Of a stretch of DNA of 59,000 nucleotides, positions 18,614-27,945 are shown in pieces. The DNA is from Ancylomarina sp. DW003 (GTDB taxonomy: Bacteria > Bacteroidota > Bacteroidia > Bacteroidales > Marinifilaceae). Numbering within the stretch: the first letter of the stretch is position 1; each line of letters begins with the position of its first letter. The translations under genes were made by a program, and so were the position numbers. Location: the NCBI RefSeq assembly GCF_029029505.1, contig NZ_JAKJSD010000024.1, positions 1 to 59,000 on the forward strand. The letters are read 5' to 3'. The notes under the pieces were generated by a model. The model made no database searches and was not told the origin of the DNA. It saw nothing but the letters and a program-made list of their open reading frames with translations.

Positions 18614-19645
18614 TTAAATCATTTCTAGAGCTTCCTTAGCTACCCATTCAGGTGTAATATCTACCATACATTTTTGATAGACATCCTGAGAGCATTTTCC
18701 AGAGCCATCTTTTGTGCATGGGCGGCATTTCATATCAACCTCAAGCGTTTTTATTTGATCACCAGAAGTGAAACCAAAAGCTGTAGGCCCCATTAGTGAT
18801 AAGGCTTTTATCCCAAATTTGTCTGCTGCATGAAGAAACCCCGTATCTCCGGAAATAACTAATTGTGATTTTTGAACAAGATAACAGGATTCCAGAAGAT
18901 TGGTTTTTCCCATTAAATTTAAAATTCGACTAGGGGCAACTTCCTCAATTTCTTTACAGAAGAGATCATCAGGTCCGGCCAAAATCATAAATTTATAATC
19001 AGGTAAATTTAATACGAGTTTTTGCCAGTGCCCAACAGGCCATCGCTTCATAGGCCAAGCTGCTGATGGGACTAATGTGATAAGTTTACGATCTGTTTTA
19101 TCTGTAAAATTTAGAATATTTGTGTTAATCTTCTCTTTTAATTCTTCAGGGAAATACCAATCCGATTTATTGATTGAGAAATCTTGAATTCCCCATTTTT
19201 GAAGAGGTTTCCGGAAAGATAACATACCACGAAAGGGCATGGGAAAATTATCGATTCTAAATTTGAATAAAAGAATTCGCTTAATTCTGTCTTTGCTGCG
19301 AAGTGTGTATTTAGGCCCTATTCCAAACCATCTTTTCCAACGTGGAACAAGTGCTGTTTTAAGTACAATAGATCGAATATTGCTATGCGCATCGTAGATA
19401 TAATCGAATCTTTCTTTCTTTAGCTCTTTAGCTTGTTTCCACAAACCCTTAAAGCCGACTTTTCTATCAAATCCCCAAATTTTGGTTATACGATCGTCCA
19501 TAGCCAAAAAAGAAGACATGTCTTTTCTTGCAATCCAATGAATTTCGGCATCAGGATAGTGATTTTTTATACCATCAACTACGGTCATGCATTGAATGAT
19601 GTCACCAATAGAAGAAAAGCGAATAATAAGAAATTTTTTAGGCAT
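18614..19645 (-). CDS. Glycosyltransferase family 9 (heptosyltransferase-like)
   Basis: A 343-residue GT-B enzyme of the GT9/heptosyltransferase group, which adds sugars to the lipopolysaccharide core from ADP-heptose or similar donors. The N-terminal phrase LIIRFSSIGDIIQCMTVVDGIK and the C-terminal donor-binding phrase ISGDTGFLHAADKFG, followed by GPTAFGFTSG, are diagnostic. A C-terminal cysteine set (CRPCTKDGSGKCSQ...KCM) is common in Bacteroidota GT9 proteins. It acts at the cytoplasmic side of the inner membrane. There are no neighbouring LPS genes, so it is a solitary core gene. Confidence 0.9.
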   Translation of the reverse strand: MPKKFLIIRFSSIGDIIQCMTVVDGIKNHYPDAEIHWIARKDMSSFLAMDDRITKIWGFDRKVGFKGLWKQAKELKKERFDYIYDAHSNIRSIVLKTALVPRWKRWFGIGPKYTLRSKDRIKRILLFKFRIDNFPMPFRGMLSFRKPLQKWGIQDFSINKSDWYFPEELKEKINTNILNFTDKTDRKLITLVPSAAWPMKRWPVGHWQKLVLNLPDYKFMILAGPDDLFCKEIEEVAPSRILNLMGKTNLLESCYLVQKSQLVISGDTGFLHAADKFGIKALSLMGPTAFGFTSGDQIKTLEVDMKCRPCTKDGSGKCSQDVYQKCMVDITPEWVAKEALEMI

Positions 19646-19982
19646 GAGTTCTTTTTTACTTGAGTGACAAAATTAAAAAGTTTTTTGGCAAAAGTTTAAT
19701 CCTAAGCTTGCTATTAAGCTTCAAAAGTGATGAAAGAAGGGAAAATATTTAAATGCTTCAACTTCATTTTTGGCACTTTTCGATTCTTATTTATTTTTCG
19801 AGTGCAGTCGTCAAAATCTACATTGGGAATTGTAATAGTCTTAGTAAATTATATAACAGAGCTGAAAATGAGATGGTGAGAGTTTTTAAGCAGTTTTTTT
19901 GAGGTAAAAGGGATTGTATAAAAGCTCTCTTAAGGCATCCATTACTTAGGTTTATTTTATAAAATTATTAAATCCTGCAGAG
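19646..19982. other. Intergenic region, 337 bp, divergent
   Basis: This lies between the divergent GT9 and universal stress genes. It must hold both promoters, but I see no good TTTG/TAnnTTTG pair. A TGGCAC at 19771 lacks a matching -12 box. There is no ORF, RNA gene or repeat that I can support. Confidence 0.5.
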
Positions 19983-20807
19983 ATGAAAGAGAGAGGGAAA
20001 GCCATAGTTGTTGGTTGGGATTTTACAGAATGTTCAAGGCTTGCTTTGGATCATGCTTTATTTTACTCATATCAAACTAACATGAAGGTCTGTTTGGTGC
20101 ATATTGCTACAAATGAATTGGATATAACGGAGAAAGAATTTGAATTACAAAAAGAAGTTGATAATTTGTACAAAAGCAGAGGGAAAAGAATTGATATGCT
20201 TGTTCGTCTTGGTTCTGTTTCTTCAGATTTAAAGTCTGTGGCGGAGGAAATTTCGGCAGCTGTTATTTTTATTGGGACACATGGAGTTAAGGGAATTCAG
20301 AATTATATTGGAAGTCATGTTTTGAAAATTATAATGGATTCGATTATACCTTTTGTGATTGTTCAGGCACCTCGTGAAAAACATACACACTTTTCTCTTG
20401 TATGTCCAATTGATTCCAGAAAGGAAAGCAAGGAAGTTCTTTATTGGGTAGCATACCTGGCTCAAATTCTTGGAGCAAAAATTTCATTGGTGTATCCGGA
20501 ATATAAAACTCAGGCAAGGATAAAAATGACTCAGGCTAATGTGAATTTCTCTAAACATTATCTGAGTAAAAACAGTGTTATTTATGAGGAGGTAAAATTG
20601 AGTTCAACACATTTTAATGATGCGATTGTAGACTATGCCAAACAAAAAAACTCGGATTTAATTTTTACTATAACAAATAGGCAAACCAAGATTCAGAATT
20701 ACTTTTCAGCATCTAGACTGCAGTATTTAATAGCTAATAAAGAAAAAATCCCTGTGCTCTGTGTAAGTCCACGAAAGGATTTATGGACATATGGGAGTTA
20801 CAAATAA
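19983..20807 (+). CDS. Universal stress protein, tandem-domain (first of pair)
   Basis: A 274-residue cytoplasmic protein made of two UspA-like domains (about 1-140 and 140-274). The first domain keeps the nucleotide-binding type motif GTHGVKGIQNYIGSHV near 98-113 and the typical VVGWDFTECSRLALDHAL start. The second domain lacks a clear glycine motif and is probably structural. UspA proteins bind ATP or other ligands and help in starvation or redox stress; no specific role can be assigned. A paralogue of the same length follows 294 bp later on the same strand. Confidence 0.9.
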   Translation: MKERGKAIVVGWDFTECSRLALDHALFYSYQTNMKVCLVHIATNELDITEKEFELQKEVDNLYKSRGKRIDMLVRLGSVSSDLKSVAEEISAAVIFIGTHGVKGIQNYIGSHVLKIIMDSIIPFVIVQAPREKHTHFSLVCPIDSRKESKEVLYWVAYLAQILGAKISLVYPEYKTQARIKMTQANVNFSKHYLSKNSVIYEEVKLSSTHFNDAIVDYAKQKNSDLIFTITNRQTKIQNYFSASRLQYLIANKEKIPVLCVSPRKDLWTYGSYK

Positions 20808-21101
20808 GATTAACTCTTAATTAACTAAGGATTATGATTTTAATATCATGATCCTTTTTTGTTTAGATTGGTGTCTATACTTTAATTATGAGAAGATTCC
20901 TTGATTTTATTTAATGAACAAGATTAAATAATCTTTTTGAATTTCATTTTTGTTTTGTTAGATTTATACTGAACCGCATTTACAAATTGAATAGATTAAT
21001 GTTTAATAAATTGTAGCTTTTAGTTAGCTTAGGTAAATTATTTTAGGCAAGCAAATGAATAGATAGAGTTGAAATTCTTGTAAATTATCAAAAGGCAAAA
21101 T

Positions 21102-21926
21102 ATGATAGAAAACGGAAAAACGATATTTGTACCATGGGATTTTAAAGGTGTTTCGGAATATGCACTGGATCACGCTTTGTATTATTCATCGAAAAGTAAA
21201 CTTGATATTTGCCTGATTTACGTTGTAAAAAAAGAATCTCTTGTAAAGGAAACTAAGCAAAAACTAGAAAAAATAGCTACCGACGTTTATGCAAGAAAAG
21301 GTAAGCGTGTGCGAACTATTGTAGAGGTTGGAAGTTTTCATTCGGGTTTAAAAAAAGCAGCTGATAAAAATCAAGCAGCAATGATTTTTGTTGGGATTGA
21401 TGGATATAAAGGAATTCAGAAATATATTGGTACAACTATATTGAATGTGCTTTCCGGAGCAGTTATTCCTTCAATTGTGGTTCAAAAACCTAAAAGAACC
21501 CGGAGTACATTTTCTTTGGTTTGTCCAATTGACCAGAGAAAAGAGAGTAAATTATTGTTGAGGTGGATTGCTTTTTTAGCACGATTTATTGAATTGAAGG
21601 TATATTTAGCGTACCCGGAGTTTGAAGAATCAGGGCAGAATAGAAAGATATTTAGAAATGTGGCTTTTGCCAAGAATTTCCTGACTAAGGAAAAAATTAA
21701 TTTCGAAACAGAATGTTTTAGTGTCTTTGATTTTAACAACTCTATTGTAAACTTCTCAAGAAGACGTGGTATAGATTTAATTCTAAACCTAACTAAGAAA
21801 AGTTTGGGCTATAGAAGCTTTTTTACAACACCTAAAAGTCATTATTTGATAGCGAATAATGAAAAGATCCCTGTAATGTGCATCACACCAACAAGAGGAT
21901 TGTGGAGGTATATACCTTTCAAATAA
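21102..21926 (+). CDS. Universal stress protein, tandem-domain (second of pair)
   Basis: Also 274 residues and clearly paralogous to the gene at 19983, with shared phrases such as FSLVCPIDQRKESK and the C-terminal LIANNEKIPVMCITP. The first-domain glycine motif is GIDGYKGIQKYIGTTI, with the second glycine region retained. The 294-bp gap between the copies is AT-rich with no terminator I can support, so each may have its own promoter. A strong terminator follows the stop. Confidence 0.9.
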   Translation: MIENGKTIFVPWDFKGVSEYALDHALYYSSKSKLDICLIYVVKKESLVKETKQKLEKIATDVYARKGKRVRTIVEVGSFHSGLKKAADKNQAAMIFVGIDGYKGIQKYIGTTILNVLSGAVIPSIVVQKPKRTRSTFSLVCPIDQRKESKLLLRWIAFLARFIELKVYLAYPEFEESGQNRKIFRNVAFAKNFLTKEKINFETECFSVFDFNNSIVNFSRRRGIDLILNLTKKSLGYRSFFTTPKSHYLIANNEKIPVMCITPTRGLWRYIPFK

Positions 21927-21945
21927 TAATCTGAAATATTTATCT

Positions 21946-21979
21946 AAGTCCCATTCATTTTGAATTGGGACTTTTTTTA
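21946..21979 (+). terminator. Terminator of second universal stress gene
   Basis: AAGTCCC-ATTCA (21946-21957) pairs with TGAAT-T-GGGACTT (21961-21973) with one bulged T, followed by seven or more T. Confidence 0.85.
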
Positions 21980-22051
21980 GATCTTCTTTTATGAAATGCT
22001 CTTATCTTTGAATACAGAATTGTAAGAGTAATAAATACTAAAGAATACGAT

Positions 22052-22624
22052 ATGAAACTTGTTTTTGCAACCAACAACCAACATAAACTTTCTGAAATTC
22101 AAGAAATGTTAGGTGATAAATTTCAGGTCTTAAGTTTGGCAGACATCAACTGTCAGGATGAAATTCCTGAGGATCATGAAACATTGGAGGAGAATGCTAG
22201 TCAGAAAGCACATTATATTTATGAGAAGTTTGGACTAAATTGCTTTGCAGATGATACCGGATTAGAAATAGAAAGTTTAAATAATGAACCTGGAGTTTAT
22301 TCAGCTCGTTATGCTGGTAGTTCTCGTTCATCAGAAGATAATATGCAAAAAGTGCTTGATAAGCTTGCCGGAATAGATAATCGTTCAGCCCGGTTTAGGA
22401 CGGTTATTTCATTAATAATTAATGGTAAGGAAGAACAGTTTGAGGGTATTGTAAATGGAGATATATTGAAAGAACGAGTTGGTACAGATGGTTTTGGTTA
22501 TGACCCAATTTTTCAAGCTAATTCGTATAATGTTTCTTTTGCAGAGATGTCTCTGTCAGACAAGAATAAAATCAGTCATAGGGGAAATGCTGTACGTAAA
22601 TTAGTTGAATATTTACTTAAGTAG
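22052..22624 (+). CDS. rdgB: XTP/dITP diphosphatase (RdgB/HAM1)
   Basis: House-cleaning nucleotide diphosphatase that hydrolyses dITP, XTP and related non-canonical purine triphosphates to monophosphates. Hallmarks are the opening FATNNQHKLSEI, FADDTGLEIESLNNEPGVYSAR at about 70-91, DGFGYDPIF near 149-157, and SHRGNAVRKL at the C-terminus. The 190-residue length is standard. A TATCTTTG -7 box lies at 22003-22010. It is monocistronic or followed by recO after 191 bp. Confidence 0.96.
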   Translation: MKLVFATNNQHKLSEIQEMLGDKFQVLSLADINCQDEIPEDHETLEENASQKAHYIYEKFGLNCFADDTGLEIESLNNEPGVYSARYAGSSRSSEDNMQKVLDKLAGIDNRSARFRTVISLIINGKEEQFEGIVNGDILKERVGTDGFGYDPIFQANSYNVSFAEMSLSDKNKISHRGNAVRKLVEYLLK

Positions 22625-22815
22625 ATCCTTATTTAAACTTCGAATAGGTGAGATTGGAAGGAGTTTTGTCGAAAATAGATATTTTTACATATAATTTTAA
22701 TATAGAAAGCTTTAGGTTGTCTAATTTAATGTTTAAAATTAATATATAATACTTGAATAATGGGAATTAAAATACTATTTTATAATCCCTGATTGTGTAA
22801 TTTTAATTTCATCAT

Positions 22816-23544
22816 ATGATTCATAAGACAAGGGCTATTATACTGGGAATTGTAAAGTATAGCGAGACAAGTCTTATTGTTCATGCTTATACTGAAAAAT
22901 TTGGAAGACAAAGTTATATGATTAAGGGTGGGCGTTCGAAAAAATCGAGAACAAAATCCAACCTTTTCCAATCGCTTTTTCTTCTGGATATGAATGTGTC
23001 TCATCGTGAAGGAAAGAATTTGCAAACAATTAAAGAAGTTCAGTTCTCCGATTTGACACCTCGTTTAAATTTTGAAACGCATAAACAACCATTGGTTTTA
23101 TTTCTTGCAGAAATTCTTTCAAAAGTATTGAAAGAAGAGGAGGGAGATCCGCAACTATTTGAATTTTTAAGCAATCATATATCCTATATGGTGCAAGTGG
23201 AAATACTTCCTAAAGCTTATCATTTGAATTTATTGTTGAACCTGAGCCGTTTTTTAGGCTTTTATCCCAATGATAATTGGTCTGTGGAGAATCAGTTTTT
23301 TGATTTGGATAACGCTGACTTTGTATCACTAGCAGACAGGCATGTACATTGCTTAAATGCAAATATGAGTCGTTTATTACATACACTTTTGCAAACACAG
23401 CTAAGTGAAATTAATGAGATAGACCTGAGTGCGGATGAGATGAAATCTATTTTGAGAGCCATTTTAAATTTCTATGCCTTACATAGCCATGGGTTTACCA
23501 AGTTAAAATCTCTTGCAGTATTTGAGGATTTGAGTGATTTTTGA
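22816..23544 (+). CDS. recO: DNA repair protein RecO
   Basis: Recombination mediator that loads RecA with RecR and anneals SSB-coated strands. The N-terminal OB fold opens HKTRAIILGIVKYSETSLIVHAYTEKFG. A conserved basic segment (KGGRSKKSRTKSN) follows, then a helical C-terminal half. The 242-residue length is typical. The zinc cysteines found in many RecO proteins are not obvious, as is common in Bacteroidota members. The start ATG follows an AT-rich leader. Confidence 0.92.
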   Translation: MIHKTRAIILGIVKYSETSLIVHAYTEKFGRQSYMIKGGRSKKSRTKSNLFQSLFLLDMNVSHREGKNLQTIKEVQFSDLTPRLNFETHKQPLVLFLAEILSKVLKEEEGDPQLFEFLSNHISYMVQVEILPKAYHLNLLLNLSRFLGFYPNDNWSVENQFFDLDNADFVSLADRHVHCLNANMSRLLHTLLQTQLSEINEIDLSADEMKSILRAILNFYALHSHGFTKLKSLAVFEDLSDF

Positions 23545-23561
23545 AAATAGAAGTAAAAATA

Positions 23562-23593
23562 AAGCTCCAGGATCTTTATTGATATTGGAGCTT
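23562..23593. terminator. Convergent terminator between recO and dNK
   Basis: AAGCTCCA (23562-23569) pairs with TGGAGCTT (23586-23593) across a 16-nt loop, between convergent genes. The minus-strand side has the better T-run. Confidence 0.6.
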
Positions 23594-23612
23594 AAATAGT
23601 ATTGAATATTTT

Positions 23613-24227
23613 CTAAAACAGACCGTGAATTTGTGCTTCAACCTGGTCCATAATTGAGTTAAGATCGTTAGGATTTTTTAGAAAATCGATATTATCGGCA
23701 TCGACAATAAGTAGCTTTCCATTTGTATACTCCTGAATCCAGTTTTCGTAGCGTGTGTTAAGATTCTTCAAATAATCTAATCGAATTGATTCTTCATATT
23801 CACGCCCTCGCTTTTGAATCTGATCAACAAGAGTAGGTACCGACGATCGTAAATAAATTAATAAATCCGGAGCTTGAATCATGGAGCTCATTAGATTAAA
23901 AAGCTTGCAATAATTATTGAAATCGCGTTCACTCATTAAGCCCATATCATATAGGTTCGGAGCAAAGATTTGCGCATCCTCATAAATCGTTCTATCCTGA
24001 ATAATATTTTTACCAGATTTACGGATATCCATAATTTGAGTAAAACGACTTTTAAGGAAATAAACTTGAAGATTGAAGGACCAACGTTGCATGTCGTCAT
24101 AAAAATCATTCAAATATGGATTTTCATCAACATCTTCGAAATGAGCCTCCCAGCCATATTGTTTGGCAAGTAATTCTGTAAGTGTTGTCTTTCCTGAGCC
24201 TATATTTCCAGCAACTGCAATATGCAT
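23613..24227 (-). CDS. Deoxynucleoside kinase (dAK/dGK type), copy 1
   Basis: A 204-residue cytosolic salvage kinase that phosphorylates deoxyadenosine, deoxyguanosine or deoxycytidine using ATP. It has the P-loop GNIGSGKTT (7-15), the substrate-site segment ENPYLNDFYDDM, the DRTIYED catalytic motif (about 79-85), and the LID arginine pair in KRGREYEESIR. It is closely similar to the gene just upstream at 24300. In Lactobacillus such tandem enzymes form a dAK/dGK heterodimer, which suggests but does not prove the same arrangement here. Confidence 0.92.
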   Translation of the reverse strand: MHIAVAGNIGSGKTTLTELLAKQYGWEAHFEDVDENPYLNDFYDDMQRWSFNLQVYFLKSRFTQIMDIRKSGKNIIQDRTIYEDAQIFAPNLYDMGLMSERDFNNYCKLFNLMSSMIQAPDLLIYLRSSVPTLVDQIQKRGREYEESIRLDYLKNLNTRYENWIQEYTNGKLLIVDADNIDFLKNPNDLNSIMDQVEAQIHGLF

Positions 24228-24299
24228 AGCGATTTTATTTTCTGAGTGTAATTCCTGTGAGAATCAAATGGTTTTGCCTTTGTTAAGAACAAAAGATAT

Positions 24300-24929
24300 T
24301 TAAACTAAATTTTCTGCAAAAAGTCCATGAAGGTTCGCATCGATCTTTGTGATTACTTCACTTAAATCTTTTGGATTTCCAAGGAAATCAATATTGTCAA
24401 CATCAATTATTAACAACTTTCCTTTATCATAGCCATCAATCCAAGCTTCGTAACGTTCGTTTAGATTTTTAAGGTAATCCAAACGAATGGTCTCTTCATA
24501 ATCGCGTCCTCTATCTTGAATGTGTTCTACAAGAGTAGGAATTGAAGCTCGTAGGTAGATTAATAAATCCGGCGCTTGTATTAGGTCACTCATGATATCA
24601 AAAAGAGCCAGATAATTTTTAAAATCTCTTTCAGGCATTAGATTCATACCATGCAAACTAGGTGCAAAAATATGAGCATCCTCATAAATCGTTCTGTCTT
24701 GAATGATTTTCTTTCCCGTTTTGCGTAAAGCTAAAACCTGATTAAAACGAGAGTTAAGAAAATGAATTTGCAGGGCAAAAGACCAACGCTGCATATCTTC
24801 GTAAAAATCGTTTAGATAAGGATTCTCGTCAACATCCTCAAAATGAGCTTCCCAACCATAGTGTTTTGAAAGCAAACCAGCTAATGTTGTTTTGCCAGCC
24901 CCAATATTTCCCGCAACAGCAATATGCAT
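24300..24929 (-). CDS. Deoxynucleoside kinase (dAK/dGK type), copy 2
   Basis: Paralogue of the gene at 23613: 209 residues from the ATG at 24929. The 11 extra codons upstream lack family sequence. It has P-loop GNIGAGKTT, DENPYLNDFYEDM, DRTIYEDAH and RGRDYEETIR. Sequence identity with its neighbour is high, with differences concentrated in the helical middle and the C-terminus. The pair is separated by 72 bp on one strand and is likely co-transcribed. Substrate preference of each copy cannot be read from the motifs. Confidence 0.92.
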   Translation of the reverse strand: MHIAVAGNIGAGKTTLAGLLSKHYGWEAHFEDVDENPYLNDFYEDMQRWSFALQIHFLNSRFNQVLALRKTGKKIIQDRTIYEDAHIFAPSLHGMNLMPERDFKNYLALFDIMSDLIQAPDLLIYLRASIPTLVEHIQDRGRDYEETIRLDYLKNLNERYEAWIDGYDKGKLLIIDVDNIDFLGNPKDLSEVITKIDANLHGLFAENLV

Positions 24930-25030
24930 TGTTATGTTTAGTTTTATTTTTGAAAAAATCAATTAAAATTAAGAATAATTTTTAGGAATGCAACTACATG
25001 TTTGTTGATCTAATTGCGATGTGTTTGATA

Positions 25031-25804
25031 TCAGTACTTTAACTTCTTTATAGATATTTGGTCTCCATTAAGAATGTAAATCTGTTTTGAAAAGACTTTA
25101 CTTTGAAACATAGCTGAATTTGCCATTTCATAAATTAGATTATCACTCTTTTCTATGGGAATATATTCAAACCATTGCTTCCCATTAAGATAGTTAAGTT
25201 TTTGATTGTCAAGACAAAAGTCTATAGCCTGTGGCAGGGGTATTTGTTGATCGAATTTGCCAAATTTATTTAAAATGACTATGCCTTTGTTGGGAATTAG
25301 TAAATGTAGTTTCTCTTGATGTACTATCATTTTTGAAGGATGGGCATCCATCACATAGTTATTTAATAAATTGCTTTTATTTAATACTTCACCTTGTTTC
25401 GATATTTGAAAAGCTTGGTTGTCTTCTTTATTATATATCCAGATTCCATTTGGCGAAGCGTTACAACAGAGTTCTGTTTCATTATCAGAGTAGTTGTATA
25501 AATCTAAAGGATCACCAATGGGAGTAAGATTTTGATCTAAGTATAAGATTTGATTGAATTCCTTATAAAACAGAAGTAAACGAAGTGGGTTTGAAACATC
25601 GAGTGATGATATCTCGCCTAAAAGAGGATTCGAGAAGTTTGAAAGTAGAATCTTATTGGAGTCGTATTTTCTCAACTCATCTCCATTCACGGTATAGATA
25701 TAGCCAAGGTGATCAACATCTATAATTTGATGATTTTTTTGCGCATAATTATTAACAGAACTAATCAAGCAGAGAATAGTAATTAGAAACTTCATGATAA
25801 ACAT
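25031..25804 (-). CDS. Secreted hypothetical, beta-propeller-like, GH3 partner
   Basis: A 257-residue protein with an N-terminal signal peptide (MKFLITILCLISSVNNYAQ; cleavage likely after the AQ). The start is ATG at 25804 or, equally plausible, 25795. The mature part has repeating short beta-strand phrases (VDHLGYIYTVNGDELRKYD, PNKGIVILNKFGKFDQQ, KQIYILNGDQISIKK), which suggest a small beta-propeller. No catalytic motif is visible. It starts 1 bp after the GH3 gene stop, so the two are tightly coupled. Function is unknown; by context it may act in the same envelope process. Confidence 0.78.
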   Translation of the reverse strand: MFIMKFLITILCLISSVNNYAQKNHQIIDVDHLGYIYTVNGDELRKYDSNKILLSNFSNPLLGEISSLDVSNPLRLLLFYKEFNQILYLDQNLTPIGDPLDLYNYSDNETELCCNASPNGIWIYNKEDNQAFQISKQGEVLNKSNLLNNYVMDAHPSKMIVHQEKLHLLIPNKGIVILNKFGKFDQQIPLPQAIDFCLDNQKLNYLNGKQWFEYIPIEKSDNLIYEMANSAMFQSKVFSKQIYILNGDQISIKKLKY

Positions 25805-25805
25805 C

Positions 25806-27320
25806 TTAGATTTGATTCATGATTAAGACTTCATCAATTAGATCTCTATTGTTGGCTAAACGAGGCACTTTGTTTTGCCCGCCTAATTTTCCTTTTTTCT
25901 TCAACCAATCGTAAAATAATCCTGTACGAGCTACTGTAATAAGGGGTTTGTCCAGGGTAATATTTTTATACCGTTTGGCCTCATAATCTGAGTTTTGATT
26001 CATTAGTGCATTGTCTAACAGGTAATTAAATTCATCGATATTATCAGGAGCTTTTTCGAATTCAATAAGCCATTGATGAGCACCTTTTCTGTTATCCCCC
26101 ATAAAAATTGGAGCTCCCATATAATCCTTTAGAACGGCGTTGGTTTTTGAACATGCTACTTGCATTGCTTTTTCAGCATTGTCTATTATAATCTCTTCAC
26201 CAAATGCATTAATAAAGAGTTTGGTTCGTCCTGAAATTTTGAATTTGTATGGTTTTAAGGAAGTGAATTGCACGGTGTCACCAATTTGATAACGCCATAA
26301 TCCACCATTAGTTGTAATAATAATAGCGTAGTTTTTATACAGCTCTACCTCTTCGATACTTATAACTTTGGGGTTTTCATCATTCACATTTTCCAGAGGA
26401 ATAAACTCATAGTAGATACCATAATCGAGCATAAGCAACATCGATTTGTCATCCAAATCGTCTTGAATACCAAAGAAACCTTCCGAAGCATTATAGGTTT
26501 CCATATAATTCATTTTATCAGTTGGAAGTAATGAGTTGAATTGGTCACGATATGGATCAAAACAAACACCACCATGAACAAAAAGTTCCAAATTTGGCCA
26601 TATGTCATGAATACTTTTTCTACCACTAACTTTTAAGACATGTTTAAGTAATACCAGATACCAGGAAGGCACACCCGAAAGACTCGTTACATTTTCGTTA
26701 AGTGTTGCTTCGGTCATTTTATTCAACTTTTCTTCCCATTCTTCCAAAAGCACTATCGAAGTGTCAGGAGTACGAATAAAATCGGCCCAAAAGGGTAAGT
26801 TTTGAATTAGAATAGCAGATAAATCACCGTAGTAAGATTCATTGCTTAGGTTGTTAATTTGATGAGATCCACCCAAAGTGAGTCCTTTGCCCTTGAGAAT
26901 ACCTGTTTCAGGAAACAATGAAGTATAAAGAGTTAAAATATCTTTCCCTCCTCTAAAATGACAATCTTCCATGGCTTCTTTGCTCACAGGAATAAATTTG
27001 CTCTTAGAGTTAGTTGTACCAGATGATTTTGCAAACCACTTAATTTCGCTAGGCCACAAAATATTCTGTTCTCCTTTTCGTAAACGATCTACGTATGGTT
27101 CTATATCTTCATAGGTCTGAATAGGAAGACGCTCCTTAAACTGATGAAGTGAATTTATTGATTGAAAATCATATTTTTTTCCCCATTCCGTATTTTTAGC
27201 ATTCTCCAAAAGTTTGGTTAAAACTTCGTGCTGCGTATCAATAGGATGATTCTTCGTGAAATCAATTTCCGAAAGACGTTTGGTGTTGAACCAAGAAACA
27301 ATGGAATTAATTAGAGCCAT
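25806..27320 (-). CDS. GH3-family acyl-acid-amido synthetase-like protein
   Basis: A 504-residue member of the GH3 superfamily. Plant homologues adenylate auxin or jasmonate and join them to amino acids. The bacterial substrate is unknown, so an acyl-adenylate chemistry is inference. Motifs include the phosphate-binding SSGTTNSKSKFIPVS (about 103-117), YNASEGFFGIQDD, and the late TTNGGLWRYQIGDTVQFTS. It is cytosolic, with no signal peptide. It forms an operon with the secreted beta-propeller-like gene. Confidence 0.88.
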   Translation of the reverse strand: MALINSIVSWFNTKRLSEIDFTKNHPIDTQHEVLTKLLENAKNTEWGKKYDFQSINSLHQFKERLPIQTYEDIEPYVDRLRKGEQNILWPSEIKWFAKSSGTTNSKSKFIPVSKEAMEDCHFRGGKDILTLYTSLFPETGILKGKGLTLGGSHQINNLSNESYYGDLSAILIQNLPFWADFIRTPDTSIVLLEEWEEKLNKMTEATLNENVTSLSGVPSWYLVLLKHVLKVSGRKSIHDIWPNLELFVHGGVCFDPYRDQFNSLLPTDKMNYMETYNASEGFFGIQDDLDDKSMLLMLDYGIYYEFIPLENVNDENPKVISIEEVELYKNYAIIITTNGGLWRYQIGDTVQFTSLKPYKFKISGRTKLFINAFGEEIIIDNAEKAMQVACSKTNAVLKDYMGAPIFMGDNRKGAHQWLIEFEKAPDNIDEFNYLLDNALMNQNSDYEAKRYKNITLDKPLITVARTGLFYDWLKKKGKLGGQNKVPRLANNRDLIDEVLIMNQI

Positions 27321-27560
27321 ATTTAACTTATCGTTAGCGAATAACTGGTAAACTATATGCTTAAATATAGGGAATTTATTTTGTTAGAATATTGACATGC
27401 CTTACAAAATAAGGCTGATTCGTGTTAAATAGTTAAACCTTAACAGATAGAATCGAAATTTGATTAAATAAAAGCCTTCAATATGAAAGCCATACTATTC
27501 TATTCTAGATTAATCCTTATCTTTGCCAAGATAATTTAGAAACAAAGAAAATAAGATATA

Positions 27561-27899
27561 ATGGAATCAACCAGACAGAGTAAGATATCAAGATTGTTGC
27601 AAAAAGATTTAAGCGAGATTTTTCAAATGGAATCACGTAATCTTTTTCAAGGAAAGATGATTTCAGTTACCCGTGTTAGAATTAGTCCTGATTTAGGATT
27701 AGCAAGAGTATATTTAAGTATCTTCCCTTCAGATCAAGCGGAAGCCGTTTTGAAAGAAGTGAAAATTCAAACCAAGAACATGCGCCGTCTTTTGGGAAAT
27801 CGTGTTGGAAAACAATTAAGAGTTGTTCCGGCATTAACTTTTTTCGTTGATGACTCATTGGATTATATTGCAAATATCGATTCTATTTTGGAGAAATAG
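27561..27899 (+). CDS. rbfA: 30S ribosome-binding factor RbfA
   Basis: A 112-residue KH-like protein that binds immature 30S subunits and supports 16S rRNA 5' end processing and cold growth. The N-terminal region STRQSKISRLLQKDLSEIF and the typical VTRVRISPDLGLARVYLSIFP strand are clear, with a late FFVDDSLDYIANIDSIL. A TATCTTTG box (27518-27525) lies upstream. It is followed 46 bp later by the LolC/E-type permease, a gene pair seen in other Bacteroidota. Confidence 0.93.
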   Translation: MESTRQSKISRLLQKDLSEIFQMESRNLFQGKMISVTRVRISPDLGLARVYLSIFPSDQAEAVLKEVKIQTKNMRRLLGNRVGKQLRVVPALTFFVDDSLDYIANIDSILEK

Positions 27900-27945
27900 T
27901 AGTCTTCAAAAACAGAATATAACGTTTTACATTTAAGCTTAATAT

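Noticed and set aside
19771-19786. TGGCACT-TTTC-GATTC as a sigma-54 promoter before the first universal stress gene
   Set aside because: The -24 box is good, but the -12 box does not match, no GTTTCA-N3-TGAAAC site is near, and the distance to the ATG is about 200 bp.
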